From assembly GCA_964404895.1 (NCBI GenBank), contig CAYOLV010000001.1:62001-126000 (forward strand): a stretch of 64,000 nucleotides of DNA, read 5' to 3'. The position numbers and the translations under genes were made by a program. This DNA comes from JBGSUZ01 sp964404895. GTDB taxonomy: Bacteria > Bacillota > Clostridia > Peptostreptococcales > Acidaminobacteraceae. The notes under the pieces are model-generated. The model did not search any database, had not been told where the DNA came from, and saw nothing but the letters and a program-made list of their open reading frames with translations. Below are positions 42,700-51,092 of this stretch, piece after piece (positions within the stretch are counted from its first letter, which is position 1; every line of letters starts with the position of its first letter).

Positions 42700-43548
42700 A
42701 TGGAATGGATAGAACGGTTAAATGCGGCAGTTAACTATATTGAGGAAAATATAACAGAGACAGTGGATTTAGATGCGGTTGCAAAGATTGCATGCTGTTC
42801 CACCTATCATTTTCAGAGAATGTTCACTTATATGGCAGATGTCCCCTTGTCCGAGTATATACGTCGCCGAAAAATGTCTTTAGCCGCGGTTGAGCTGCAA
42901 ACAGGCAAAGAAAAAGTGATAGACCTCTCTCTGAAATACGGGTATGAGTCTCCAACGGCATTTAACAGAGCTTTTAAAAGCGTGCAGGGCATATCCCCTA
43001 CAGAAGCCAGAAAAAGCGGCGTGGTTCTCAAATCCTTTCCTCCCATCAGCTTCAAAATAACCATAAAAGGAGCGAGTGAGATGAATTATCGGATTGAAAA
43101 GAAGGATGCATTTAGGATTATAGGTATTTCAGAACCTTTAGAGACAGAAGTCGAGAAAAATTTCGAAGCTGTACCCAAAATGTGGGGCAAAGCAGCTATG
43201 GACGGCACTATTGAAAAGTTAGCAGGTCTCATGAACAGCAGTCCTATGGGCGTTTTAGGCGTCAGTGCCTGCGGCAGCGAAGAGCAGTGGCGTTATTACA
43301 TTGCGGTGGCCAGTACTGAAAAGGAACCAGCAGGCTTTGAGACCTATACCGTGCCAGGCTCTACTTGGGCTATTTTCTCAGGTGAAGGCGATGGTAAATC
43401 GATTCAAGACTTGGAAAAACGCATTGTGACAGAATGGCTGCCGACCTCAGGTTATGAATATGCCAATGCCCCAGACGTAGAAGTGTATTTAACATCGGGC
43501 TCAGAAAACGTCAAATACGAGGTTTGGATTCCAGTGGTAAATAAATAA
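42700..43548 (+). CDS. AraC-family regulator with GyrI-like effector domain
   Basis: A 282-residue protein. Residues 1-105 form the AraC double helix-turn-helix (LDAVAKIACCSTYHFQRMF; LSLKYGYESPTAFNRAFK). Residues 125-282 are a GyrI-like/SOUL-fold domain (YRIEKKDAFRIIGISEPL, YTVPGSTWAIFSGEG) that binds drugs or small hydrophobic cations in BmrR/Rob-type proteins. It probably senses a toxic small molecule. It is a single-gene unit ending in a strong bidirectional terminator. Ribosome binding site TTAGGAG. Confidence 0.85.
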   Translation: MEWIERLNAAVNYIEENITETVDLDAVAKIACCSTYHFQRMFTYMADVPLSEYIRRRKMSLAAVELQTGKEKVIDLSLKYGYESPTAFNRAFKSVQGISPTEARKSGVVLKSFPPISFKITIKGASEMNYRIEKKDAFRIIGISEPLETEVEKNFEAVPKMWGKAAMDGTIEKLAGLMNSSPMGVLGVSACGSEEQWRYYIAVASTEKEPAGFETYTVPGSTWAIFSGEGDGKSIQDLEKRIVTEWLPTSGYEYANAPDVEVYLTSGSENVKYEVWIPVVNK

Positions 43549-43554
43549 GGCATA

Positions 43555-43612
43555 AAAAAGCTGCTCAGCGAAAGGCTTCCAATCAGGAAGAACCTTAACA
43601 CTGAGCAGCTTT
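43555..43612. terminator. Bidirectional terminator between AraC and TraX-like genes
   Basis: AAAAAGCTGCTCAG (43555-43568) pairs with CTGAGCAGCTTT (43601-43612). The A-run on the left and the T-run on the right let it work in both directions. Confidence 0.8.
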
Positions 43613-43619
43613 CCTATTT

Positions 43620-44501
43620 TTAAGAAATAACGACCTTAATGATGAGTAAAATAGCAATGTGGACAGGGTAGAATGAATAGCCCACGTATTTGTTGAGACG
43701 GATATCCAATTGAGTTTGCTTTTCCAGCAAGTTCATAAAGCCGATGATTGGAATGGCCAGCACACTTCTAGCTTGGAAGAAGATCCCTGACATCGCCAGT
43801 AAAGTATTTCCATAATAAATATGGTAATCGTAAATGGTTTTATAGGAGGTCAGACACTTCCATAGGGAATCTCCGGTGCTGAAGTGCAGCCATCTCGCTG
43901 CGGAATAGTATGCGCCTAAACCAGATAAGACCACATAGGCAATGAGCATTGGGAAAAAGCGTTTTCCAAAAATGTAAAAGAGCAAGACAAACAAAACTCC
44001 AGAAGAACCGTATTCGATACTGATGCCTGTTTTATAATACATTAAATCTGGAACCACAATTAATACGGCTGTAAGAAGACTAAACCCAAGGGCCTGCAGC
44101 AGTTTGCTTTTTTGAGCAGAAAAAACATCTTTCCAAGCCAACTTACTAAGCTCCAAAGACTGTAAGACCCCCAAGGAGAACAGAAGTGTAAACATTATGT
44201 TCAATCCTTGCCAATCCAAGGTCAAAGTTGGATTGAACCAAAGATAGGGAATCTGAGAAATCAGTGCAAAGATGAAAAGTCGTTTAGCATACTTCGGTCG
44301 ACTGGATGTTTTTTGAAAACCTAAGGCAATTTGATAAGCGAAAATTGGAAATGCAATACGGCCAATCGTTCTAAACATCATTTCATGAGGAAAGTAAAGA
44401 TAACCCACGTGGTCAATGAGCATAGTGACCAAAGCCACTATTTTGAGTAAGTCGTTGCGATGGGTTTTGTTGGGAATGGCTGTCTGTTCGAGAATTTCCA
44501 T
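43620..44501 (-). CDS. TraX-family membrane protein
   Basis: A 293-residue protein with about eight to nine helices. The start LKIVALVTMLIDHVGYLYFP and FRTIGRIAFPIFAYQIALGF is the hallmark of the TraX/acyltransferase-3-like family; the end YPVHIAILLIIK is typical too. TraX acetylates pilin in F plasmids, but chromosomal copies in Firmicutes are common and their role is not known. No conjugation genes are nearby. The minus-strand ribosome binding site is GAGAGGGG. Confidence 0.85.
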   Translation of the reverse strand: MEILEQTAIPNKTHRNDLLKIVALVTMLIDHVGYLYFPHEMMFRTIGRIAFPIFAYQIALGFQKTSSRPKYAKRLFIFALISQIPYLWFNPTLTLDWQGLNIMFTLLFSLGVLQSLELSKLAWKDVFSAQKSKLLQALGFSLLTAVLIVVPDLMYYKTGISIEYGSSGVLFVLLFYIFGKRFFPMLIAYVVLSGLGAYYSAARWLHFSTGDSLWKCLTSYKTIYDYHIYYGNTLLAMSGIFFQARSVLAIPIIGFMNLLEKQTQLDIRLNKYVGYSFYPVHIAILLIIKVVIS

Positions 44502-44604
44502 GAATATTTTCCCCTCTCAATTGTAAGATTTAGCCATAGTTTACCATACAGAGGAGAAGAAATAAACAGAAAATTTGAAACATTAAAATTTTAAAAACGA
44601 AGAG

Positions 44605-45090
44605 TTAAATTTTTGCAACTGCTACAATATAATTATGCCCATATTTCTTGGCGCATTTAGGACAGGTGGTATAATAGAAGTAGTATTTTTCAGCCGTATA
44701 ATTTAAGGATGATAAATAGGTTTCGAATTCTTTTAGATATTTGGGAACATTATTATAAGGGCCGTCAAAGACTTTGCTGACAAAAGTGCCGTTAAACCTG
44801 GCAATATCCACTTCAGAACTTTCTCCAGTGACAGTCATATAAAGTTCCGAACGCCAAGGTGAAGGGTCATAAGCTAGGAGCATAAAGTCTTTTAGATCAG
44901 GAGCAATCCCAAGAGCCTCGGCTTTTTTCCACATTTTAGTGATAGTTTTTCCATAAATACCTGGAAGAGGCATATGGAAAAATTGAGGAACCGAGTCACA
45001 CAAAAACAACTTGTCCTGCCATTGATGGGTTACACCGTCCCAAGGTGCAGGGTCAAATTCAGGGCAACAAACCGCATTCGTTTCACTCAT
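44605..45090 (-). CDS. Conserved protein with GyrI-like features, function unknown
   Basis: A 161-residue soluble protein. Conserved-looking blocks are CCPEFDPAPWDG at the start, FFHMPLPGIYGK, VSKVFDGPYNNVPKYLKEFE and the C-terminal FYYTTCPKCAKKYGHNY, whose CX2C could bind metal. I have seen such proteins annotated only as hypothetical or, without proof, as hydrolases. The alternation of strands and the GPY region resemble the GyrI/SOUL fold. Ribosome binding site AGGAGG on the minus strand. It lies between the TraX-like gene and an FAH-family gene on the opposite strand. Confidence 0.6.
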   Translation of the reverse strand: MSETNAVCCPEFDPAPWDGVTHQWQDKLFLCDSVPQFFHMPLPGIYGKTITKMWKKAEALGIAPDLKDFMLLAYDPSPWRSELYMTVTGESSEVDIARFNGTFVSKVFDGPYNNVPKYLKEFETYLSSLNYTAEKYYFYYTTCPKCAKKYGHNYIVAVAKI

Positions 45091-45184
45091 TGATAAAACC
45101 TCCTATTCATGTAAAAATCCATTTCAACACACTAAACAACGTTGACTAAAAATTTAAAACTTAAAATAGAAATGAGGCAATCCT

Positions 45185-46039
45185 ATGAAACTGTTGAATT
45201 ATGTATCAGAAGACACTCTAAGACTGGGTATTTGGACTGAAAAAGGCATCCTAGACGTCTCTAAAGAAGACCAAACCATGACTATGGAAAAGCTTATAGC
45301 TCTAGGCGATGAAGGTCTTCACCGCATGCAGAGCCTCTTAGTAAATAGTGAGAGTGTTGGCCAGTATCTTCAAGAGAATGAAATTATTTTTGGGACACCG
45401 CTGACTCACCCTGAAAAAATACTTTGCATTGGGCTGAACTATGTCAGTCATACAGAAGAATGCCATATGGAACTGCCAAAATTTCCAGTAGTCTTTAGCA
45501 AGTTTAATAATGCACTAGCGGCACATCAAGAAGACATTGAACTGCCTGAAAATGCCCTTCAAGTCGACTACGAAGCCGAATTGGTTATTGTCATGGGAAA
45601 GACTGCAAAAAAGGTGAGCCGAGAAGAAGCCCTAAACTATGTCTTTGGCTACACCGTAGGCAATGACTTATCTGCAAGAGATTTACAGTTTAGAACTCCT
45701 CAATGGTTGATTGGAAAAACTTGTGATCAATTTGCGCCCATTGGCCCATGGATTGTGACCAGAGAAGAAATCGACCCTAATCATTTAAGCATTGGCTGTA
45801 CGGTGAATGGCGAACGCAGACAAGATGGGAATACAGCAGATATGATTTTCGATTGTGCTGAAATTATTCACTATCTATCCCACCAGATGACTCTAAAACC
45901 AGGGGATTTGATTTTCACAGGTACCCCTATGGGAGTTATTCTAGGCTATCCAGAAGCACAACAGGTCTGGCTCAAAAAAGGAGACCGAGTCGTGGTAGAG
46001 ATAGAAGGCATAGGACAACTGGAGAACAGATTGATTTAA
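45185..46039 (+). CDS. Fumarylacetoacetate hydrolase (FAH) family protein
   Basis: A 284-residue enzyme of the FAH family, which hydrolyses or decarboxylates beta-diketo acids; related members are oxaloacetate decarboxylases or acylpyruvases. The catalytic domain starts at about residue 75 (PEKILCIGLNYVSHTEE). Metal ligands fit DYEAELVIVMGK (about 123-134) and GNDLSARDLQ; the end has GDLIFTGTPMGV. Exact substrate unknown. Single gene with a weak ribosome binding site (GAGG). Confidence 0.85.
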   Translation: MKLLNYVSEDTLRLGIWTEKGILDVSKEDQTMTMEKLIALGDEGLHRMQSLLVNSESVGQYLQENEIIFGTPLTHPEKILCIGLNYVSHTEECHMELPKFPVVFSKFNNALAAHQEDIELPENALQVDYEAELVIVMGKTAKKVSREEALNYVFGYTVGNDLSARDLQFRTPQWLIGKTCDQFAPIGPWIVTREEIDPNHLSIGCTVNGERRQDGNTADMIFDCAEIIHYLSHQMTLKPGDLIFTGTPMGVILGYPEAQQVWLKKGDRVVVEIEGIGQLENRLI

Positions 46040-46081
46040 TGAGGGTTCAGCTTAGTTGTCTGGTTTTATACCTACACTTCT

Positions 46082-46594
46082 TTAAAGCCGAATCTTTCGA
46101 ATATCTTCTTTGAGGCGCTCAATATCTCTTAAGAAACTTTCAATGTCGTGTTCATGTTCCAGTTCGTCATTGAGAATGGTAATCGCCATTTGGTAAGTCG
46201 CAAGGTCTTTTGCAATTGTAAATTGAGCAATTTCTTCGTACCGCTGAATCGCACATCTTTCGCCGCGAAGATTTTGCTCAAGAATGGCCTCCACATAAGG
46301 ATCTACAGGCTCTTCATAGTCACACCGTGCAAAGCTGCTCCATTGGTTGGGGTTGAGAACGGGTGTGCCCCCTAATTGAAGAATCCGATTGACTACAAGA
46401 ACGGCATGACCAAGTTCTTGAGTGGCGTGAAGTAGGAGTTCAGGCTCAATTTCACTGCGCATTGGCCCTTCCATCATGCGAGCCCCAATCCAATATTGGT
46501 AATAGGCAAGCCATTCTTCAGAAAGGGCTTCGTTTAACATAAGAATCAGTTTTTCCACATCAAGATTTGCAATATCAACTGCTTTTTTACCCAT
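46082..46594 (-). CDS. Dps-like ferritin-like protein of the DPSL (thioferritin) type
   Basis: A 170-residue four-helix di-iron protein. Helix 1 has EALSEEWLAYYQYWIGARMMEG, helix 2 ELLLHATQELGHA, helix 3 AILEQNLRGERCAIQRYEEIA and helix 4 TILNDELEHEHD. Cys residues at about 93 (FARCDYEEP) and 115 (GERCAIQ) flank helix 3, as in the DPSL/thioferritin group, which detoxifies peroxide and stores iron and is found in anaerobic archaea and bacteria. Bacterioferritin-like protein is the alternative. It is divergent from a DMT permease gene. Confidence 0.75.
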   Translation of the reverse strand: MGKKAVDIANLDVEKLILMLNEALSEEWLAYYQYWIGARMMEGPMRSEIEPELLLHATQELGHAVLVVNRILQLGGTPVLNPNQWSSFARCDYEEPVDPYVEAILEQNLRGERCAIQRYEEIAQFTIAKDLATYQMAITILNDELEHEHDIESFLRDIERLKEDIRKIRL

Positions 46595-46644
46595 TTGAAA
46601 ACCTCCATAGTCGTAATGAATAGTTGGTGCAAAGGAGGAGATGA

Positions 46645-47496
46645 ATGATGCCTTACATATACGTTATTTTTGCCGCTGCCCTTTGGGGTATCATTGGCAT
46701 ATTTAGCAAATCCCTTACTGCTCTGGGCTTTGATGCGACTCAAATTGTATTTGTCAGGGCTTTCGGTGCCACACTTTTTTTAGGCATCTACATTGGGTTA
46801 ACCAATAGAAAGCACCTTGTCATCGTCCTTAAAGATAGCCTTTACTTTGTTGGAACAGGTATTGTGAGCTTTGTCTTCTTTAACTGGTGTTATTTCAACG
46901 CTATTGAGCAGACCTCCTTATCGATTGCCGCTATTTTGCTGTACACAGCACCAACCATCGTCACGTTCTTGTCGGTTATGCTGTTTAAAGAAAAAATGAC
47001 GAATAGAAAATGGATTTCACTTATACTGACGTTTACAGGCTGTCTCTTGGTCACGGTTTTTTCGGGTGTTGGGGGAATAAACCTTTCAGGAACAGGAATA
47101 CTTCTAGGCTTAGGCTCAGGCTTCGGTTATGCCCTCTACAGTATTTTTGGAAGATACGCCTTGAAAAAATACACGGTGCTGACGGTGACCTTTTACACGT
47201 TTGCATTTGCCAGTTTGGGGTTAGTGCCAATAACCAATTTGTATGAAATGAAATCCCTACTCAGCCTTCCCGGTGGGCTGTTTAACACACTAATGATTTG
47301 TCTTGTGTCCACCGTAGCACCTTTTCTTTTGTATACAAAGGGGCTCAGCCGCTTGGAAACCAGCAAGGCGTCAGTCATTGCAACCTTGGAGCCCATTGTT
47401 GCCACCTTAGTCGGGGTACTCCTGTTTGCAGAACCGATGACAGCCGTCAAAGGCATTGGCATTTTATTGGTCATATGGGCAGTTAAAATTCTGTAA
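46645..47496 (+). CDS. EamA/DMT-family permease
   Basis: A 283-residue protein of ten helices in two EamA halves (about 1-135 and 145-283). It begins YIYVIFAAALWGIIGIFSK; half one ends with VMLFKEKMTNRKWISLILTF, half two with VLLFAEPMTAVKGIGILLV. Such proteins export amino acids or other small metabolites; no substrate clue here. Strong ribosome binding site AAAGGAGG. A second ATG three bases later is also possible. Confidence 0.85.
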   Translation: MMPYIYVIFAAALWGIIGIFSKSLTALGFDATQIVFVRAFGATLFLGIYIGLTNRKHLVIVLKDSLYFVGTGIVSFVFFNWCYFNAIEQTSLSIAAILLYTAPTIVTFLSVMLFKEKMTNRKWISLILTFTGCLLVTVFSGVGGINLSGTGILLGLGSGFGYALYSIFGRYALKKYTVLTVTFYTFAFASLGLVPITNLYEMKSLLSLPGGLFNTLMICLVSTVAPFLLYTKGLSRLETSKASVIATLEPIVATLVGVLLFAEPMTAVKGIGILLVIWAVKIL

Positions 47497-47543
47497 TACT
47501 GCTAAATTTTGAACCTTAACCATCTTTGAGGTAGTCGATTACC

Positions 47544-48818
47544 TTAATGGCACCTGATTCTAATAATGACTTCCAAACCGCCTTCGAGGCGGTTTTTAAT
47601 TTCCATATCTCCGTCCAGCAGTTGGCAAATAATGTTGTAAGCAATACTTAAGCCAATCCCTAAATGACCATAATTCTGAGCGCTGGTGAAGAGGGGGTCA
47701 AAGACCTTGCATAGATTCTCTTCTGAGATCCCAGGACCATTGTCACAGACGTGAAGGATGGCATAGTCACCATCTGTATAGTAATAGAAGTCTATGTGTT
47801 GCTGCCCATCCTGTGGACTTCTCGCACCATGTACAATAGCATTGTTGACAACTTGACTGAGGACTTGCTCCAGTGCATTCTGATAAGAAGTCATTTGAGT
47901 ATCGGGGTTAAAATGAATTTCCCATGCCACTTTCTTGAAAGACGAAGATTTTTCCACTACGCTTTGGATCAGCTCTAGCAAATTAAATTGAGTCCTGACA
48001 AGATTTTCTGTGGAAATACTTAAAGATTTAAAGGCATCGACAATGGTGACCAGCCGTTCAAGACCCAATTCAATCACTTTATTCACATCGGCGACTGACT
48101 CAAGGAATTGAATTAAATCTGAGTCGGTGAGCTTGCCCTGATTAAAATTGGCAACCATATCTTCTTGTTGCATCTTAAGAAAAGAAGACGAGGAAATAAT
48201 ATTGCCAAGAGGGGTGTTGAAGAGATGGGTAATATTGGTCACTAATCGAGTCAGAGCGGTGATTCGTTGATTTTCCTTGCGCTTAATGTCGGTAATATCC
48301 ACGGCAATGCTGAGCAACCCTATTTCACTTTGGTTCATAATGGGATAAGGCACCTTTTTAATGTCATAAATGTGTTCAACGCCGTGAACGTCAGTGAGCA
48401 GATATTCTTTTAAATGCATTTTTTGATTTTTTTTAAGCACCTCAGTTTCAATAATCCTAAACCGATTCATTGGGGTATAGGCATTTATTTTATAGATTTC
48501 AAGATCTTGCTTCCCTTCGATGTCCTTCGGAGTCAAGCCGAAAAATTGAGCATAGGCATCGTTTACAGTTATAAAATTTTGATTAGAATCTTTTGAAAAA
48601 ACAGGATAGGGTATTAAATCAATCAGTTCTCTTAATTGCTTCTCGTAAATTTGACTTTGATAAAGAGCCTTTTTAAGTTCTTCATTTTGAGTCATAAATT
48701 CCTGCTTCAATTTCTGAGATTTCAAATACAGATAAACACTTATGGCAAACATTAATAAAACGAGAAGTGCTGCAGTTACAAATAAGTTCGGTTGAATAGT
48801 CCCCATTGCAAGCGTCAT
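47544..48818 (-). CDS. PAS sensor histidine kinase with atypical H-box
   Basis: A 424-residue kinase: one N-terminal membrane helix (about 10-32), coiled coil, PAS domain (about 60-180; LIDLIPYPVFSKDSNQNF), dimerisation helix with the phospho-acceptor His at about 198 and an HATPase domain with N box VVNNAIVHG, G1 VCDNGPGI and GIGLSIAYNI. The H-box reads HLFNTPLG; the residue after His is Leu, where kinases normally have Glu or Asp. The larger kinase at 56-58 kb has the normal HEINTPLG. No response regulator gene is adjacent. Confidence 0.85.
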   Translation of the reverse strand: MTLAMGTIQPNLFVTAALLVLLMFAISVYLYLKSQKLKQEFMTQNEELKKALYQSQIYEKQLRELIDLIPYPVFSKDSNQNFITVNDAYAQFFGLTPKDIEGKQDLEIYKINAYTPMNRFRIIETEVLKKNQKMHLKEYLLTDVHGVEHIYDIKKVPYPIMNQSEIGLLSIAVDITDIKRKENQRITALTRLVTNITHLFNTPLGNIISSSSFLKMQQEDMVANFNQGKLTDSDLIQFLESVADVNKVIELGLERLVTIVDAFKSLSISTENLVRTQFNLLELIQSVVEKSSSFKKVAWEIHFNPDTQMTSYQNALEQVLSQVVNNAIVHGARSPQDGQQHIDFYYYTDGDYAILHVCDNGPGISEENLCKVFDPLFTSAQNYGHLGIGLSIAYNIICQLLDGDMEIKNRLEGGLEVIIRIRCH

Positions 48819-48953
48819 ATTGATTCCTCCATAAGATTTGTTTCCACCTTAGGAAAATACCCCAAAATGAATTTTTATATCTACAAATTCTAAGGTTTAA
48901 TTACCAAAAGGACATGATTTTAAAAGAAATTTTTAAATTCTGAATAATAACCC

Positions 48954-48982
48954 TTGCTATTTATTAGAACCTAGTGTAGAAT
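48954..48982 (+). promoter_or_regulatory. Promoter of the cold shock gene with long leader
   Basis: TTGCTA (48954-48959), 17 bases, TAGAAT (48977-48982). Transcription from here would give a 5' leader of about 125 bases, as is typical of cold shock genes whose leader acts as an RNA thermosensor. The rest of the 300-base gap to the kinase gene shows no gene. Confidence 0.6.
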
Positions 48983-49114
48983 TAACTTATTCTTGCATGT
49001 GCATTAGTATCAACTTTAAAATTTTAAAGAAGAATCGTTTCTGATCAACTCTAAATTTTAGGTGACATGGTTTTGCAAATGGAAAAGAAAAAATAAAATT
49101 TGGAGGTATCGATT

Positions 49115-49312
49115 ATGAACGGTACAGTAAAATGGTTTAATGCAGAAAAAGGTTTTGGTTTTATCACAGCAGAAGACGGCACAGATGTGTTCGCACACTT
49201 CTCACAAATCCAAAAGAGCGGTTTCAAAACTCTTGAAGAAGGCGAAAAAGTTACTTTCGAAGTAACTCAAGGCGCTAAAGGTCCTCAAGCTGAGAACATC
49301 GTTAGCTTATAA
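49115..49312 (+). CDS. Cold shock protein (CspA family)
   Basis: A 65-residue single-domain RNA chaperone. RNP1 (KGFGFI, about 13-18) and RNP2 (DVFAHF, about 25-30) are intact, and the protein starts MNGTVKWFNAEKG. The ATG at 49115 has TTGGAGG upstream, and a strong terminator follows. It melts RNA structures at low temperature or in growth transitions. Confidence 0.95.
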   Translation: MNGTVKWFNAEKGFGFITAEDGTDVFAHFSQIQKSGFKTLEEGEKVTFEVTQGAKGPQAENIVSL

Positions 49313-49323
49313 TTAAAACCATT

Positions 49324-49362
49324 AAAGGTTGTCCAAGTGTAAACTTGTGACAACCTTTTTTT
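49324..49362 (+). terminator. Terminator after the cold shock gene
   Basis: AAAGGTTGTC (49324-49333) pairs with GACAACCTTT (49349-49358), followed by a T-run. Confidence 0.88.
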
Positions 49363-49475
49363 AGTTTTTGACTAAAAAATGAATTATTTACCCCCGATGG
49401 TATTCTTTTTGATAGGAACAGCGGTATTGTGGGCATATATAGAGCAACTCGGAAATCTGGCTTGGAGGCAATTAT

Positions 49476-51047
49476 ATGCAGACTCATATCTCTAATTTAT
49501 TAATGGGCATAGGCATTGTATTTGTTTTCTTTTTCTTTTATGCCATTATAAAAAAAAGAAGCCGAAACGCCAATCTATTTGCAATCATGTGTTTGGCAGT
49601 AGCCACATATGTCATCGGTTATAGTTTGGAACTTCGGGCAACTACCATTGAACAACTTCAAGCTTGTTTAAAGTTGGAGTATTTTGGTGCGCCTTTTATG
49701 ACTGTTTTTTGGTTTATGTTCTCTTATAAATTTTATTTCAATCGTCACGTTTCTTTTAGAATGGGTTTGCTGATCATGGTTGTACCTTTAACGACTTTAT
49801 TTTTTAATGTGAACAATGATTATTTTCATATTTTATATCAGCGAATTGATTTCATAAAAGTTGGAAATTATCTTGTGGCAGATTTTACCAGGGGGCCTTG
49901 GTACTATTTCTATAGTCTTTATTCTTATTGCATTATTCTCTATGGTTGCTACCTGTTTTTTAAAATTTGGAAAGTCTCACAAAATAAAATGATTAAAACT
50001 CAGGCTCTTATCATGTTCTCGGGTACCATCATGCCTGTCCTTTGTAACCTAATCTATTTAGCAGGTTTTACTCCTGCGGGCTTAGATATTACACCTTTTG
50101 GCCTGCTCTTCTTAGCCATACTTTACGGGTTTGCCCTATTTAAGTATGACGTTCTTGAACTAAAGGAAATTGTAAAGTCTATTGTTTTTGAAGAGATTGA
50201 TGAAGCAATTCTAGTCATTGATAATCGAAATCGTTTGATAGAATTCAATGTTGCGGCAGCAAAAGTTTTTCCTTGGATGAACTTAAACAATGTGGGGATG
50301 GATATTAACCAATTTGATTATGGAAGTGCTCTCATCCAAAGTGAAGATTCAGTATTTAAAATGGAAGTTTCAACTGAAGGGACTGACCGATCTTATGAGT
50401 TTAGAAAGTCATTGCTCCAAGTTAAAAATGAAAATGCAGGGGAAATTATTTTCTTTAGAGATGTGACCGTAGAAAAGCAAATGGTTGATCAGTTGGATCT
50501 GTTAGCCAGTTTTGATGCGCTGTCGCAAGTATACAACCGTAGAAAGCTTTTAGAAGAGGCTGACAAGGAAGCGGTTCGCGCCGTGCGCTATTACGATTAT
50601 TTATCAGTCCTCATGATTGACATTGACCTGTTTAAGAGCATCAACGACCGTTATGGTCACCTTGCAGGAGATGAAGTGATTTATTGTATCGCCCAAGAAA
50701 TCAAAAAGAAAATCAGAAATATTGATATTGTTGGCAGGTATGGTGGGGAAGAGTTTGTAGCAGTGTTGTCCAATGCCAATCAGGAGAGCGCGTTAAAAGT
50801 TGCAGAGACCATCAGAAAGGCTATTGAAGAAGCAGTGATTCTTTATGGCGAAGATCAGATTAAAGCGACAGTCAGTATAGGTGTAGCAGTGACAGAGACC
50901 AGCCAACAAAGAGTTATTCCAATTATGGGCATTATTGATTTGGCAGACCGTTGCATGTATAAAGCCAAAGAGAAGGGCAGAAACAGGGTGGAATATGCCC
51001 TCTATGAGATACCTGCCTCTTTACGCAGAGCCAATGAAATTCTATAA
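49476..51047 (+). CDS. Membrane diguanylate cyclase (7TM sensor, PAS, GGDEF)
   Basis: A 523-residue protein. Residues 1-225 hold seven membrane helices of the histidine-kinase N-terminal 7TM type, 235-335 a PAS domain, and 345-505 a GGDEF domain. The active loop is GGEEF (about 426-430), and the inhibitory site RNID lies five residues before it, so product feedback is expected. It makes cyclic di-GMP from GTP. Ribosome binding site TTGGAGG. An anion permease gene starts 45 bases later. Confidence 0.9.
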   Translation: MQTHISNLLMGIGIVFVFFFFYAIIKKRSRNANLFAIMCLAVATYVIGYSLELRATTIEQLQACLKLEYFGAPFMTVFWFMFSYKFYFNRHVSFRMGLLIMVVPLTTLFFNVNNDYFHILYQRIDFIKVGNYLVADFTRGPWYYFYSLYSYCIILYGCYLFFKIWKVSQNKMIKTQALIMFSGTIMPVLCNLIYLAGFTPAGLDITPFGLLFLAILYGFALFKYDVLELKEIVKSIVFEEIDEAILVIDNRNRLIEFNVAAAKVFPWMNLNNVGMDINQFDYGSALIQSEDSVFKMEVSTEGTDRSYEFRKSLLQVKNENAGEIIFFRDVTVEKQMVDQLDLLASFDALSQVYNRRKLLEEADKEAVRAVRYYDYLSVLMIDIDLFKSINDRYGHLAGDEVIYCIAQEIKKKIRNIDIVGRYGGEEFVAVLSNANQESALKVAETIRKAIEEAVILYGEDQIKATVSIGVAVTETSQQRVIPIMGIIDLADRCMYKAKEKGRNRVEYALYEIPASLRRANEIL

Positions 51048-51092
51048 TAGAGAGAGACCCATAAAGTAAACTGGAAGTTGTAGGTACCTTTA

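Noticed and set aside
43620..44501. Conjugative element inferred from TraX
   Set aside because: TraX-family proteins are common on Firmicute chromosomes, and no other transfer gene is nearby.
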